Shown here: in pieces, positions 27,195 through 35,479 of the stretch
Layout: every line of letters starts with the position of its first letter
Numbering within the stretch: position 1 is the first letter of the stretch
NCBI RefSeq assembly: GCF_900639875.1
Contig: NZ_CAAAIA010000009.1
Coordinates: forward strand, 1-63,281
Length of the DNA stretch: 63,281 nucleotides
DNA from: Legionella impletisoli
Lineage (GTDB): Bacteria > Pseudomonadota > Gammaproteobacteria > Legionellales > Legionellaceae
Reading direction: 5' to 3'
The notes under the pieces: model-generated
The model's input: the letters and a program-made list of their open reading frames with translations, nothing else
The model's database searches: none
Told to the model about the DNA's origin: nothing
Position numbers and translations under genes: made by a program

Positions 27195-27893
27195 ATGAAT
27201 ATAATTTCTGAAGATCATTTAAAACGCACATTCTCATCTAATATGCGTCATCGTATGGCACAAAAGTCTATAAGTGAGAATGAGCTAAGAAAAATAACTG
27301 ATATCAGCCAATCAGCTATTAATAGAATTAAAAATGGGCAAGTCTGCCCATCTTTATATCAGGCTATGATTATTGCTGAGGCTTTAGGGTGTTCTATTAA
27401 GGATTTAACTAGCGATTCATTTAATGATATCTTAGTTAAAGAGCATGATTACCTGCCAGTTATTCAAGCCAATTCTTTATTAGATAGAGATGAAACAAAA
27501 GTTTTAGGTTTTGTTGAAAATGATAATGACTGGCAGAGCAATACCGTCGGATTTAAAGTAGACCAGACTTTTAACTGCAAAATATTAAATAATGATAGTA
27601 TTGTTATGTCATCTATTGATGATGAGCATATTAATGATGGCGATACAATTCTCTTTTGCTTTCATAAAAAATATATGATTGGAACAATGCAAAATAAATT
27701 TCTTAAACCGATTGATAACTTATCAATGACAATTGATATGAATAAAGCAAATATTATTGGAAAAGTTGTAAGTATTGAAACTAAATATATCAAAGACAAA
27801 ACAACCGTTAATTCTATTTTGAGCAAGCTGAACATTAATACTTCTGAACTTATTGGTAAAATTAAGAGTTCACTAACTCCTCATTTAGCTTAG
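27195..27893 (+). CDS. XRE-family regulator with S24/LexA-like C-terminal domain, probable tra regulator
   Basis: 232 residues. An HTH_XRE domain spans about residues 10-70 (ENELRKITDISQSAINRIKNG). The C-terminal half (about 95-200) resembles the peptidase-S24 fold of CI/LexA proteins, but the expected Ser-Met catalytic region reads NNDSIVMS and I see no obvious Ala-Gly cleavage site, so self-cleavage is doubtful. It is divergent from the transfer operon with a palindromic operator between. Inferred to repress or switch conjugation genes. Its 3' end overlaps the end of the convergent transporter gene by 32 bases. Confidence 0.75.
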   Translation: MNIISEDHLKRTFSSNMRHRMAQKSISENELRKITDISQSAINRIKNGQVCPSLYQAMIIAEALGCSIKDLTSDSFNDILVKEHDYLPVIQANSLLDRDETKVLGFVENDNDWQSNTVGFKVDQTFNCKILNNDSIVMSSIDDEHINDGDTILFCFHKKYMIGTMQNKFLKPIDNLSMTIDMNKANIIGKVVSIETKYIKDKTTVNSILSKLNINTSELIGKIKSSLTPHLA

Positions 27894-28812
27894 AAGAATA
27901 AACATTATTAGATTCATCGTAATCAATCTCCCATTTTATTGGGGAAAAGTCTGTATTCCAGTCAATAATATCACTTTTTTCTTCTTTCTTAATAAACTGT
28001 ATTAATGGCTTTGTGATTATTGCATACACAAATATTTCATAGGATATTTTAGTAAAATATGAAACCAATATAAATTGCATCATATGTTTTAAAGGCCATA
28101 TTGCATAAAAAGCCAGCAAACAAAATAATGCTGTATCTGATATTTCAGATATTAAAAGCGACTGGAAAACCCTTTTAAATAATGATCGTCCTTTATTCTT
28201 TATTTTTAATTTTTGAAAGATAAATGATGACAAAAAAAATGAGACTGTAAATGCTATAGTAGATGCAATATAGGTTCGCAACATACCTGAAAAAACCGCT
28301 TCAAATTCCTTTTGATGAGTCCAAAAAGGTGATGGTGGCAAAATAATTATCATATAGATACAAATATCAAACAAAACCAAAGAGCCGATACATGATAATA
28401 ATATTCTCCTGGCATTTTGATAGCCATATATATCAGTAATAATATAATCAAATATATAACTAAATGGATAAACAAGCATTGCACCTGTTACAGTAAACCC
28501 ATTAATACTAATCAATTTTGTTGATAACACATTGCTTAAGAGCATTGTTGTTACAAATAAAATTGATATTAAAACCAAATACTTATATCTTGATTGCGAG
28601 TTCGTTAATTTAAGTTTGTTTAGATTTTTAGAAGCAAAAATCGTTCCTATAAGATACCCATCCTTCCCTGAAAAATTATTCATGAAATCAGGATTTTCAG
28701 TAATTTCATCATACTCTAGTTTAGATGTTTTTTTGTGTCCTCCGTCCAGTGGAGTATAGAGGATATTATTATTAATAAAATCTATATTGAGCTTATATTT
28801 ACTTCTATCCAT
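27862..28812 (-). CDS. yhhQ: YhhQ/VUT-family (queuosine-precursor-type) transporter with N-terminal extension
   Basis: 316 residues. About six membrane segments lie between residues 78 and 270. The conserved VUT/DUF165 signature is present (LSNVLSTKLISINGFTVTGAMLVYPFSYIFDYIITDIYGYQNARR, about 92-136, read in pieces). This family imports queuosine precursors such as preQ0/preQ1. A soluble extension of about 75 residues at the N terminus (TPLDGGHKKTSKLEYDEI) is unusual for E. coli YhhQ. It overlaps the methyltransferase gene by 8 bases and appears to be last in the parA-rep unit. Substrate on this plasmid unknown. Confidence 0.8.
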   Translation of the reverse strand: MDRSKYKLNIDFINNNILYTPLDGGHKKTSKLEYDEITENPDFMNNFSGKDGYLIGTIFASKNLNKLKLTNSQSRYKYLVLISILFVTTMLLSNVLSTKLISINGFTVTGAMLVYPFSYIFDYIITDIYGYQNARRILLSCIGSLVLFDICIYMIIILPPSPFWTHQKEFEAVFSGMLRTYIASTIAFTVSFFLSSFIFQKLKIKNKGRSLFKRVFQSLLISEISDTALFCLLAFYAIWPLKHMMQFILVSYFTKISYEIFVYAIITKPLIQFIKKEEKSDIIDWNTDFSPIKWEIDYDESNNVYSSKLNEELVNS

Positions 28813-29500
28813 TTTTTTTCAAAGCAATGTAATAATAAGGTGGGTGATTGGTTTCATCTTTATAATCTATAGGATCTTGTTCGGTTCCTAGTGGCATATG
28901 AGTGTCCACGTGAATAAAACCAATAGACTGTGCAACTTTTATAATAAAGTCGGCGCTCCAGTAATAATCTTCAACTTCACAGTCTATATTTAATAATTTT
29001 ATTTTTGTAAGATCGCCATCTTTATCTGGCGGTGTACCTTGACCTTGCACACTTGTGTAATTTTTTGTATACAAGTTTTTGTTGCCATTAATAATAAATA
29101 AACAACCACCTTCTTCTAAAGAATTAAAACATTTGAGTAGCTCTGATTTTATTTCTTTTTCTGAAGATAAATGAAAAAACATTAGAATCGAAAAAATTGA
29201 TTTATATATACCAAACTGATAATGAGTTTCATTATTGTTCAAAAAAAACCGAGAACTTGAGTTGTTTTTTCTTGCATTTTCTAAAGCATTTTCGTCTATA
29301 TCACAACCATTTACTTCACCACAAAAATTTTTTAGAAAGTTTGTAGACCTTCCCGATCCACATCCAAGATCTAATACGTTGCTTAAGTCTGCTTTGTTTT
29401 TCCTGGCAAAAAATTCTATATCTCTAAAAGCCAAATAGCCTGTTCCAGTTATTGTGCTTTTCTTATATTTTTCTGTTTGCTCATTATTAAATTTTAACAT
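28805..29500 (-). CDS. Class I SAM-dependent methyltransferase
   Basis: 231 residues. Rossmann-type methyltransferase with motif I VLDLGCGSGRST near residue 42, acidic motif II (GCDIDENAL) and motif for post-I (EGGCLFIINGN). The substrate is not evident; it resembles small-molecule methyltransferases more than DNA methyltransferases, as no NPPY/DPPY-type motif is present. It starts 12 bases after the rep stop and overlaps yhhQ, so co-expression with the transporter is likely. Confidence 0.78.
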   Translation of the reverse strand: MLKFNNEQTEKYKKSTITGTGYLAFRDIEFFARKNKADLSNVLDLGCGSGRSTNFLKNFCGEVNGCDIDENALENARKNNSSSRFFLNNNETHYQFGIYKSIFSILMFFHLSSEKEIKSELLKCFNSLEEGGCLFIINGNKNLYTKNYTSVQGQGTPPDKDGDLTKIKLLNIDCEVEDYYWSADFIIKVAQSIGFIHVDTHMPLGTEQDPIDYKDETNHPPYYYIALKKNG

Positions 29501-29512
29501 TTTATTACTACA

Positions 29513-30658
29513 CTATTCCGTTTCAATTAGGTATTCGCTTTTTAATTCCGGCCAAATATTTTCTTTAAAATACAATTTAAGTCTGGCTTCTTGCGGTGGT
29601 GTGAAAGTAGCATTAGTTTTTTTTGGTGCTACTTTTTCAATATCTTCTTTGCTTAAATTCTGTATCCATTCAGACTGAGCTAAGCTATATGATTCTTCTT
29701 CTAATTTCTTTTTTCTTTCAATTTCTAATTTTTTGTTTTCAAACAATTTCTGTTGAGCTATTTCCTGTGGAGAACGATAATTTTTTTCAAACCAAGGCTT
29801 TCCTTTTCTTAATCTTCCGATAAGTACATTTAATACATCATCATATTGTTTGTATTTTGATGGTTCATATTCAAGTCCATATGAAAAATGTAAAATTGAT
29901 TCTTGAACCATTTGTGGATCTGCTAATCCAGTTTCATATATATCTAATAAATGATTTCTATTAAAACCATTATCCTCTAACGGCAAAATATTTATTGCTT
30001 CCCATTCATCAGGTAAATAAAGTTTATTTTGACTATCATTTGATTTCTTATTGATTTCCTTATGAGTACCAAAAGATTCCCCATTGATTTCTATATGATT
30101 ATCAAGTGAAACCATCCTTTTGTATTCGATAGCGGCATTTCTAACCACCTCTATTATCCTAAAAGAATAAAAACCTCCCCTACCTGTTTTCCCTTTTTCC
30201 CTTATTATTAAATCCTTTCCTACCAATCTTTGAATTGAGGTTTTAACCATTTTTATAGTCGTATTAGTTATATCAACAAGGGTTTCTCCTTTTATCACAC
30301 TTGTTGTTAACATTCCCCTGGACATGCATCGCTCAACAATAAAAAGAAATATTTTTTTTTGATGACCAGTCAAACGAAAAATTGTATCCAAAGCTGTTTC
30401 AGCGTCATAAAGGGTCTCGCTAGAGCCTTTTACTTTCGTTTCTTTTGTTTGTGTTGTTTCTAAAATAGCACCATTTGAATAGTTATCTCGTGATTCCCTT
30501 TTGATTTCCAATTGATTATCAGTTGATTTTTCTTTGGTACCTTTTTGATTGCCATTTGATTCCTTTTCAAATTCATCCATGTAATTCCATGGCCTATAAT
30601 CGGATTTCTTGAATTTTCTTTTACTACTTTTATTACTTAATTCATCTATAGTTGGCAT
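29513..30658 (-). CDS. Winged-helix plasmid replication protein with iterons inside its gene
   Basis: 381 residues. A charged N terminus with a YRPWN motif is followed by a low-complexity linker (about 33-75), a winged helix (about 90-165: TGHQKKIFLFIVERC ... GRGGFYSFRI), a second low-complexity linker (about 180-205), a C-terminal domain (about 215-305: LNVLIGRLRKGKPWF) and a charged helix. Both linkers are encoded by 11-bp repeats that also fill the region upstream of parA. Position after parA and these iterons make it the likely replication initiator. A centromere-binding partner of ParA is the alternative, since no other ParB candidate exists. Confidence 0.65.
   Translation of the reverse strand: MPTIDELSNKSSKRKFKKSDYRPWNYMDEFEKESNGNQKGTKEKSTDNQLEIKRESRDNYSNGAILETTQTKETKVKGSSETLYDAETALDTIFRLTGHQKKIFLFIVERCMSRGMLTTSVIKGETLVDITNTTIKMVKTSIQRLVGKDLIIREKGKTGRGGFYSFRIIEVVRNAAIEYKRMVSLDNHIEINGESFGTHKEINKKSNDSQNKLYLPDEWEAINILPLEDNGFNRNHLLDIYETGLADPQMVQESILHFSYGLEYEPSKYKQYDDVLNVLIGRLRKGKPWFEKNYRSPQEIAQQKLFENKKLEIERKKKLEEESYSLAQSEWIQNLSKEDIEKVAPKKTNATFTPPQEARLKLYFKENIWPELKSEYLIETE
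30030..30117. repeat. In-gene iteron array B: eight 11-bp units
   Basis: Eight consecutive units in exact 11-bp register start at 30030, 30041, 30052, 30063, 30074, 30085, 30096 and 30107. Examples on the plus strand are TGATTTCTTAT, TGATTTCCTTA, TGATTTCTATA and TGATTATCAAG. They lie wholly inside the replication gene and encode the second low-complexity linker. Because 11 is not a multiple of 3, the protein repeats only every three units. Confidence 0.8.
30491..30567. repeat. In-gene iteron array A: seven 11-bp units
   Basis: Seven units in exact 11-bp register start at 30491, 30502, 30513, 30524, 30535, 30546 and 30557. Examples are TGATTCCCTTT, TGATTTCCAAT, TGATTATCAGT and TGATTGCCATT. 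They encode the first low-complexity linker of the replication protein. The consensus TGATTnCnnnT is shared with array B and with the upstream region 31831-32409. Confidence 0.8.
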
Positions 30659-30679
30659 CCATATACCCTCTTAATCAAA

Positions 30680-31669
30680 TTATGCACTTACAGCGCCAAT
30701 ATTTTTGGAATCAGCATTTAAAAGTGAACTTTCCTTGTTTTCTTTACATAGATTATTTGTACCCAAAAGTTCTCTAGTTAATAAATCAATATCTTCTCTA
30801 GCTGGACTTTTATTTAATGAGTCATAAATAGAATCACCTTTCGTTAAAACATTCTCAAATTCTTGGCTTTTTCTTACTACTGACTTGATTAAGCTATTTT
30901 CATAATTAGTCATAAGAAAATTCATTGTTTCATGTGATAACGATGTTCTTACATCAAACTCATTTAAAAGAGGGCTAAGTTTTATAGATGTATGAAAGTT
31001 CTTTTCAATATTTCTAATTTCTTGTTTAGTTATTTCCAATCCTTCTAAACTAAACTCAGAAGGAGTAACCGGAGCAATAACTTGATCGGAAGCTAAAGCA
31101 GCAGCTGTGACAGAACTACCTAGAGCTGGCGGGCAATCAATTAATATTAAATCGTATTGCTTCTTGAGTGGTGAAATCATATCTCGATAAATACGATCAA
31201 GAGGTAATCTTTTAAGCATCAGATTGCTATCAAGAAGAGCATTTTCTATTCTGCTAGGTAGAATATCCAGTCCTTCATAGACAGTTACAATTCCATCTTC
31301 AATGGGCATTTCTTGGTTTATTAGCTCAATCATTACTGGAATATCATGAGCATCGACTCTACATGCTTTAGTTAAATTTCCTTGCTGATCCAGATCGATT
31401 AAGAGGGTTTTTGCTCCATACAACGAAGCTCTAACGCCTGTTGCCAAGCATATTGAGGTTTTTCCTGTTCCCCCTTTTACAATTTGGAAAGTAATAATTT
31501 GGGGAGAAAACTTTAAGCCAAGAAGCTGTTTTGCTGTTTCATGGGAAAAGTAAACTCTATTCCTACTTTTACCATGAAACAAATTTTTCCTTTTAATTTG
31601 ATTATGGAGAGCTTGTGCTGTGATACCTAATGCTTCAGATGCTTCACTGACTAACATTTTTGGTTCCAT
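30680..31669 (-). CDS. parA: ParA partition ATPase with N-terminal HTH (type Ia-like)
   Basis: 329 residues. An N-terminal helix-turn-helix (SEALGITAQALHNQIKRKN, about 9-30) precedes a deviant Walker A KGGTGKT near residue 65, then LLIDLDQQGN and LILIDCPPALG. N-terminal HTH is typical of P1/F-type ParA/SopA, which repress their own promoter. It would move plasmid copies to daughter cells. No parB follows; the next gene, 21 bases on, is the replication protein. Upstream lies the 11-bp repeat region. Confidence 0.88.
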   Translation of the reverse strand: MEPKMLVSEASEALGITAQALHNQIKRKNLFHGKSRNRVYFSHETAKQLLGLKFSPQIITFQIVKGGTGKTSICLATGVRASLYGAKTLLIDLDQQGNLTKACRVDAHDIPVMIELINQEMPIEDGIVTVYEGLDILPSRIENALLDSNLMLKRLPLDRIYRDMISPLKKQYDLILIDCPPALGSSVTAAALASDQVIAPVTPSEFSLEGLEITKQEIRNIEKNFHTSIKLSPLLNEFDVRTSLSHETMNFLMTNYENSLIKSVVRKSQEFENVLTKGDSIYDSLNKSPAREDIDLLTRELLGTNNLCKENKESSLLNADSKNIGAVSA

Positions 31670-31830
31670 TATAAACTCTCCTTTTGTTTAAGTTCGTTGT
31701 TGTTATTAACATTTAATTTAAACCGAGCATTATTCCATGTCAACAAGTATTTTGATTTATTTTCTTTTTACTTAATTATGAAAATAAGTAGTATTTTTAT
31801 TAATTACTATTACTTATATGTATACTTCAA

Positions 31831-32409
31831 TGATTTCTGATTAGATTTCTTTATGATTTCTAATGTCTGAATCTTAAAATGCTCATGGTATCTATATGAT
31901 TTCTAATGTGCGCTTTTATATGGGGTTATACTTTTCGGAATAACTATAAAATGAACTTAATGATTGGTTTATTTTCTGAGAGTCATTATTAGTTAATACG
32001 TCCTCTGATTTCCACTATGATTCCTATATGCTTGTTGATCGATTTTTATTTGATGTTCTTTTGATTTCGTTATGATATGGAATTGATGTTTATATGATTG
32101 CTATATGGTTTTTGTTTGATTGCTTATGTGATTTCTAATTGGTTGCTATATCTGGGTTGTTTTCTGTTTAAGATAGCAGGTGAGAAGAAGGTGTTTTTTT
32201 GTGAGCAAATCGATTACATATTATTAGACTGTAAATTCTGATCTTTTGTCGTGGTTGCTTAAATGATGTCTTTATGATTTTTATTTGATTTCTAATGTTA
32301 TTGTTAGTTTTTTGTGTAATGTCCTATAGAAAGCGTGGTTTATAACGAAGCCCCAGGAACTACCAATGTTTTTTTGATTTCTAAATGATTGCTATATGAA
32401 TTCCAATTT
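31831..32409. repeat. Origin-like region: 11-bp iterons upstream of parA
   Basis: The gene-free stretch 31670-32592 is dominated by TGATTnCTAnA-type units at about 11-bp spacing. Clusters lie at 31831-31865, 32006-32150 (about 13 units, mostly exact 11-bp steps), 32264-32297 and 32375-32408. The 11-bp step is close to one helical turn, so proteins would bind one face. AT-rich DNA surrounds it. Best read as oriV and/or a centromere recognised by the rep product. The parA promoter should lie at its left edge. Confidence 0.7.
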
Positions 32410-32592
32410 GATCTGTCTTTGTGTCGATTTTTTAAATAATTTATATTGGCGGAAACAATTGTTATTAATTACAAATGAATGAGACAATTCGGTTTTATCC
32501 ACAAAATCTGTGGGCAAGTCTGTTAATATCGAGTAGAAATGTAGAGTTAACGAGGCTATTGTTCTTTGCTTAATGGCGTGCCAATTAGAGTA

Positions 32593-32778
32593 ATGGACTG
32601 GACATTTGTTCAGTGGAATTTGAAAAAAGAGATAAAACTGAAAATGCGCGATCAGGAAGTTGCTTTCAAATGCTTTAAAACCGATGAGTATGGTAATATC
32701 AAAATTGGTGTTGATGCTCCCCGAAATATATCTATTGATAGGGAAGAAATATTTGTAATGAAGAAAAATAGTGGTTAG
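32593..32778 (+). CDS. csrA: CsrA-family RNA-binding regulator (divergent paralogue)
   Basis: 61 residues from ATG 32593; a TTG at 32566 with a GAGG upstream would add nine residues. The C-terminal half has the CsrA core IGVDAPRNISIDREEI, matching the IGVNAPKEVSVHREEI pattern of CsrA including the RNA-contacting Arg. The N terminus (WNLKKEIKLKMRDQEV) departs from the usual MLILTRRxGE start. CsrA proteins bind GGA-containing leaders and block translation. Legionella mobile elements often carry csrA paralogues, some of which control conjugation; that role is inferred here. Confidence 0.75.
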   Translation: MDWTFVQWNLKKEIKLKMRDQEVAFKCFKTDEYGNIKIGVDAPRNISIDREEIFVMKKNSG

Positions 32779-32831
32779 TTCTTCATTTTGTAATAGATCG
32801 AAAGAAGCATAGTGATAGTTGCTTTTTTCTA

Positions 32832-33212
32832 TCAAATTAAAATGTAGATGAGGTAACAGGCCATTACAGCCCAAAATAAAATGATGAAAATAGCCATATA
32901 CCAATTTTTAGGAAGTGGTTCAGTACGAGACCTGGCTTTTTGTTGCGCTTTATTCCATATGTTTTTAGGGATTAGTTTATAAGCGATGAAAATTAATATT
33001 GGCAAGATAATTAAGTCATCCAGATATCCTAAAATTGGAATAAAATCAGGAATAATATCAATAGGACTTAGGGCATAAGCGAGTGCCGCTATAACAATGA
33101 TTTTGGCCAATAGGGGTGTGTCAGGGTTTTTACCTATCTCATAAAGGATTTCAATTTGTTCTTTTGCTCTTTTTGCTAATTGATGCAAGGTTTCTTTAAA
33201 TTGCATGGGCAT
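32832..33212 (-). CDS. DUF1232 (YkvA-family) membrane protein
   Basis: 126 residues. The DUF1232 core is clear (ALAYALSPIDIIPDFIPILGYLDDLIILP, about 43-71, read in pieces), preceded by a charged helical region and followed by a C-terminal transmembrane segment (about 106-125). Function of this widespread family is not established. It converges on csrA with a gap of about 50 bases. Confidence 0.82.
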   Translation of the reverse strand: MPMQFKETLHQLAKRAKEQIEILYEIGKNPDTPLLAKIIVIAALAYALSPIDIIPDFIPILGYLDDLIILPILIFIAYKLIPKNIWNKAQQKARSRTEPLPKNWYMAIFIILFWAVMACYLIYILI

Positions 33213-33273
33213 TACTCATACCAAACTAATAATCCTGTTAGTGATCTATGCTCCACTGTATCACAGCAATAAT

Positions 33274-33870
33274 TTAAAATAAGGCTAAATTTGAGATGCG
33301 TTTTAATCTGTCAGGATTGGAGTCCACATAGCCAGCTGTTGTTGTAATGTTAGCATGGCCTGCCAGATGCGATACGGCTTTGATATCCGCACCTTGTTCA
33401 ATCAGGCGAGTAATAAATGTTCTGCGTCCTGAATGGGAGCTGGCACTTTTGATCCCAGCCTTATCATAGAGTTTGCGAAACCATTTTTGTAACACATCTG
33501 GACTGAACCTTTGCTTGCGTTGGGTTTTAAACAACCAATCCTTATCATTGAAGATAGTGTCACTTTCTTTTCGCCAGGTGATATATTCTTTTAGTGCCGT
33601 GATGATTTTTTTGTTATTAATGTAAATGTGGCGCTGTTTTTCTCCTTTGGTCATGGATCGGGTTAAGTTCACCTCTTCTAAGATTTTTAATTGTTCATCG
33701 AAGATATCCGAAATTTTTAGAGATGCGATTTCCTTAGCTCGAAGTCCAAGGCCAAACGAGCAATAAATCATGGCCACATTTCGTTCAGGCATTTGTGCAT
33801 CTTTGGCAATCACCAGCAGTCGTTTAAATTCGTCCTCGGTCAAAACCCTGGCCTTTCCTTCTTTCGGCAT
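33274..33870 (-). CDS. Short tyrosine recombinase (integrase family, catalytic domain only)
   Basis: 198 residues. Catalytic residues are visible: Arg in GLGLRAKEIASL, Lys region, SHSGRRTFI (His-x-x-Arg), AGHANI and the nucleophile Tyr in TTAGYVDSN. The usual N-terminal core-binding domain is missing, as in the FimB/FimE inversion recombinases of about 200 residues. Its start is about 100 bases from the left copy of a 19-bp direct repeat whose other copy is at 50316. It probably acts on those sites; see the att-like features. Confidence 0.85.
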   Translation of the reverse strand: MPKEGKARVLTEDEFKRLLVIAKDAQMPERNVAMIYCSFGLGLRAKEIASLKISDIFDEQLKILEEVNLTRSMTKGEKQRHIYINNKKIITALKEYITWRKESDTIFNDKDWLFKTQRKQRFSPDVLQKWFRKLYDKAGIKSASSHSGRRTFITRLIEQGADIKAVSHLAGHANITTTAGYVDSNPDRLKRISNLALF

Positions 33871-33974
33871 TTTTATCCTTAAGAGTTCTTAAAAAGTTAT
33901 TTATATTCATATAATAAGACTTGTTTTTAAATGAGGCAAGAGAGGAGGGGGGTTTAACCCTTGAAAATACAGGG

Positions 33975-33993
33975 GAGGTCTAACTTTGTAGAT
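33975..33993 (+). repeat. Left att-like direct repeat (GAGGTCTAAC + spacer TTTGTAGAT)
   Basis: A 19-bp sequence identical to 50316-50334. It holds the left arm GAGGTCTAAC and the spacer TTTGTAGAT, after which it diverges from the right copy (AATAAT instead of TGTTAGACC). This is the pattern expected of recombination within the spacer between two sites. The surrounding gene-free stretch 33871-34240 otherwise contains the promoter region of the czc operon, in which I see no clear metal-regulator operator. Confidence 0.65.
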
Positions 33994-34240
33994 AATAATA
34001 TTTTACATTAAATCTTAACCATATCTTTGATTATGGCAGTAATTACAATTTAAACATTGAAATAGATTTAGGTCAGATTTTTAATATGTATGATATTTTT
34101 TTAATTTTAACTCAAAAAACCATCGAGAATGAATTAATGAATAGAAAAATTGGTTGAATAATCATCAATGACAGTTCAACGTCAATATGATAAGTTGATT
34201 AATTACGGATTATAATCAAGCAGATAAGGATATAAAAAGA

Positions 34241-35479
34241 ATGGTTGTTGGTGTGGTGCGCTTTATGATTATTTTGGCGATTGGCCTAGCAGCCAATCTT
34301 GTACAGGCTGAGGGTGTCTTGCCTTTTCAAGAAGCACTAAGACTAACATACCAGAATAATCCCGAATTACAAGCTCAGATACAAGACGCAGAGCAAGCTC
34401 GAGGACAGGCTATCCAAGATGGGCTTTTGCTTAATCCTTCACTGAACCTGCAGGTAGAAAATTTGGGTGGAAATGGTGATGCTCAAGGTTTTGAAACCGC
34501 TGAAACAACGATGTCTGTCACTCAACCCCTTCCACTCGGTGGAAAAAGAGACTGGCTACAAAAAGCAAGTGTTGCTCGTTTTGAACAAATGCGAATGGCT
34601 ATTCTTCGCAAAAAAGCTGAATTATATATAATCGTAGGTGAATCTTATGTGAATACTTACTATGCCACTCAGTGGCATAAGGTGACTAAAAAACTTGTTC
34701 GCTTAAATGAAGACATTGTAAACGACATTAAACGACGTCAAAAAGCAGGTGCCAGCGCTGAACTTGATTTGCGCCTGGCCGAAATATCTTTAGGAGAGGC
34801 ACGTATCCAACAAAGCAAGGCTTATCGAGAAGTCAAAAAGCGAATTGCCAGGCTATCGCAGTTGCTTGGTAAAGATCTGTTACCCCCTCAAAAATTATTG
34901 GATAAAGGGTTGCCTCATCATGACATCAATTGGGAAGTCATCAAAACAACACGGGATAAGAGTATTTTTATTGGAGAAAAAACAGCCGAACTTTCAGCCA
35001 AACGTGTTGCCATCATATCTGTGAAGAAAGATGTTTGGCCTACGGCTCAACTTCAGCTGGGCGTGCGGCATTTTTCCCTTAACAATGATAATGCGCTTGT
35101 TGGTTCCATTAACTCTGTAATGCCAGTATTTGACCGCAACCAGGGTAAGATTTTATCTGCAGAGGCAGAGTACACCCAAGCCATGCAAAATTTAAGGGCA
35201 GCCCGACTTTCTCTGGATCAGAAGCTTACCGTTGCTTTCCTAGATCTACGCCAAAACAGCGAGGAAGCAAGACGAGTACAAAACAGCTTGCTACCTAGCG
35301 CCCAAAAAGCATCAAAGCTTGCAATACAAGGGTACCAAAAAGGCCTATACAGCTATGTCGAGCTATTAAATACCATGCGCATTTTATTTGAAGAAGAACG
35401 CCATTACCAGGAAGCGCATGCAAAACGGGATATTGCGATGATTAAAATTATAGGATTATTAAGTAAAGGGAGCGCCTAA
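34241..35479 (+). CDS. czcC: Outer-membrane factor of a CzcCBA/HelCBA-type metal efflux pump
   Basis: 412 residues. A signal peptide (FMIILAIGLAANLVQA) is followed by the TolC-like outer-membrane efflux domain with two repeated helical-hairpin halves (ALRLTYQNNPELQAQI; LSLDQKLTVAFLDLRQNSEEARRVQ). It forms the outer channel for the adjacent CzcB and CzcA. First gene of a plus-strand operon; its stop overlaps the czcB start (TAATG). Confidence 0.9.
   Translation: MVVGVVRFMIILAIGLAANLVQAEGVLPFQEALRLTYQNNPELQAQIQDAEQARGQAIQDGLLLNPSLNLQVENLGGNGDAQGFETAETTMSVTQPLPLGGKRDWLQKASVARFEQMRMAILRKKAELYIIVGESYVNTYYATQWHKVTKKLVRLNEDIVNDIKRRQKAGASAELDLRLAEISLGEARIQQSKAYREVKKRIARLSQLLGKDLLPPQKLLDKGLPHHDINWEVIKTTRDKSIFIGEKTAELSAKRVAIISVKKDVWPTAQLQLGVRHFSLNNDNALVGSINSVMPVFDRNQGKILSAEAEYTQAMQNLRAARLSLDQKLTVAFLDLRQNSEEARRVQNSLLPSAQKASKLAIQGYQKGLYSYVELLNTMRILFEEERHYQEAHAKRDIAMIKIIGLLSKGSA

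Noticed and set aside
27195-27893. Intact prophage repressor marking a prophage
   Set aside because: No integrase, capsid, tail or lysis genes nearby; it is divergent from traY, so a plasmid regulator.
32392-32904. 170-residue minus-strand ORF
   Set aside because: It runs antisense through the csrA-like gene and the iterons; the plus-strand CsrA core is clear and the ORF sequence has no protein-family character.
34250-34259. GGTGTGGTGC, a match to the core of the F nic site
   Set aside because: It lies in codons 4-7 of the czcC signal peptide (VVGVV), has no hairpin beside it and is far from traI and traY. The 840-896 region has both hairpin and neighbours.
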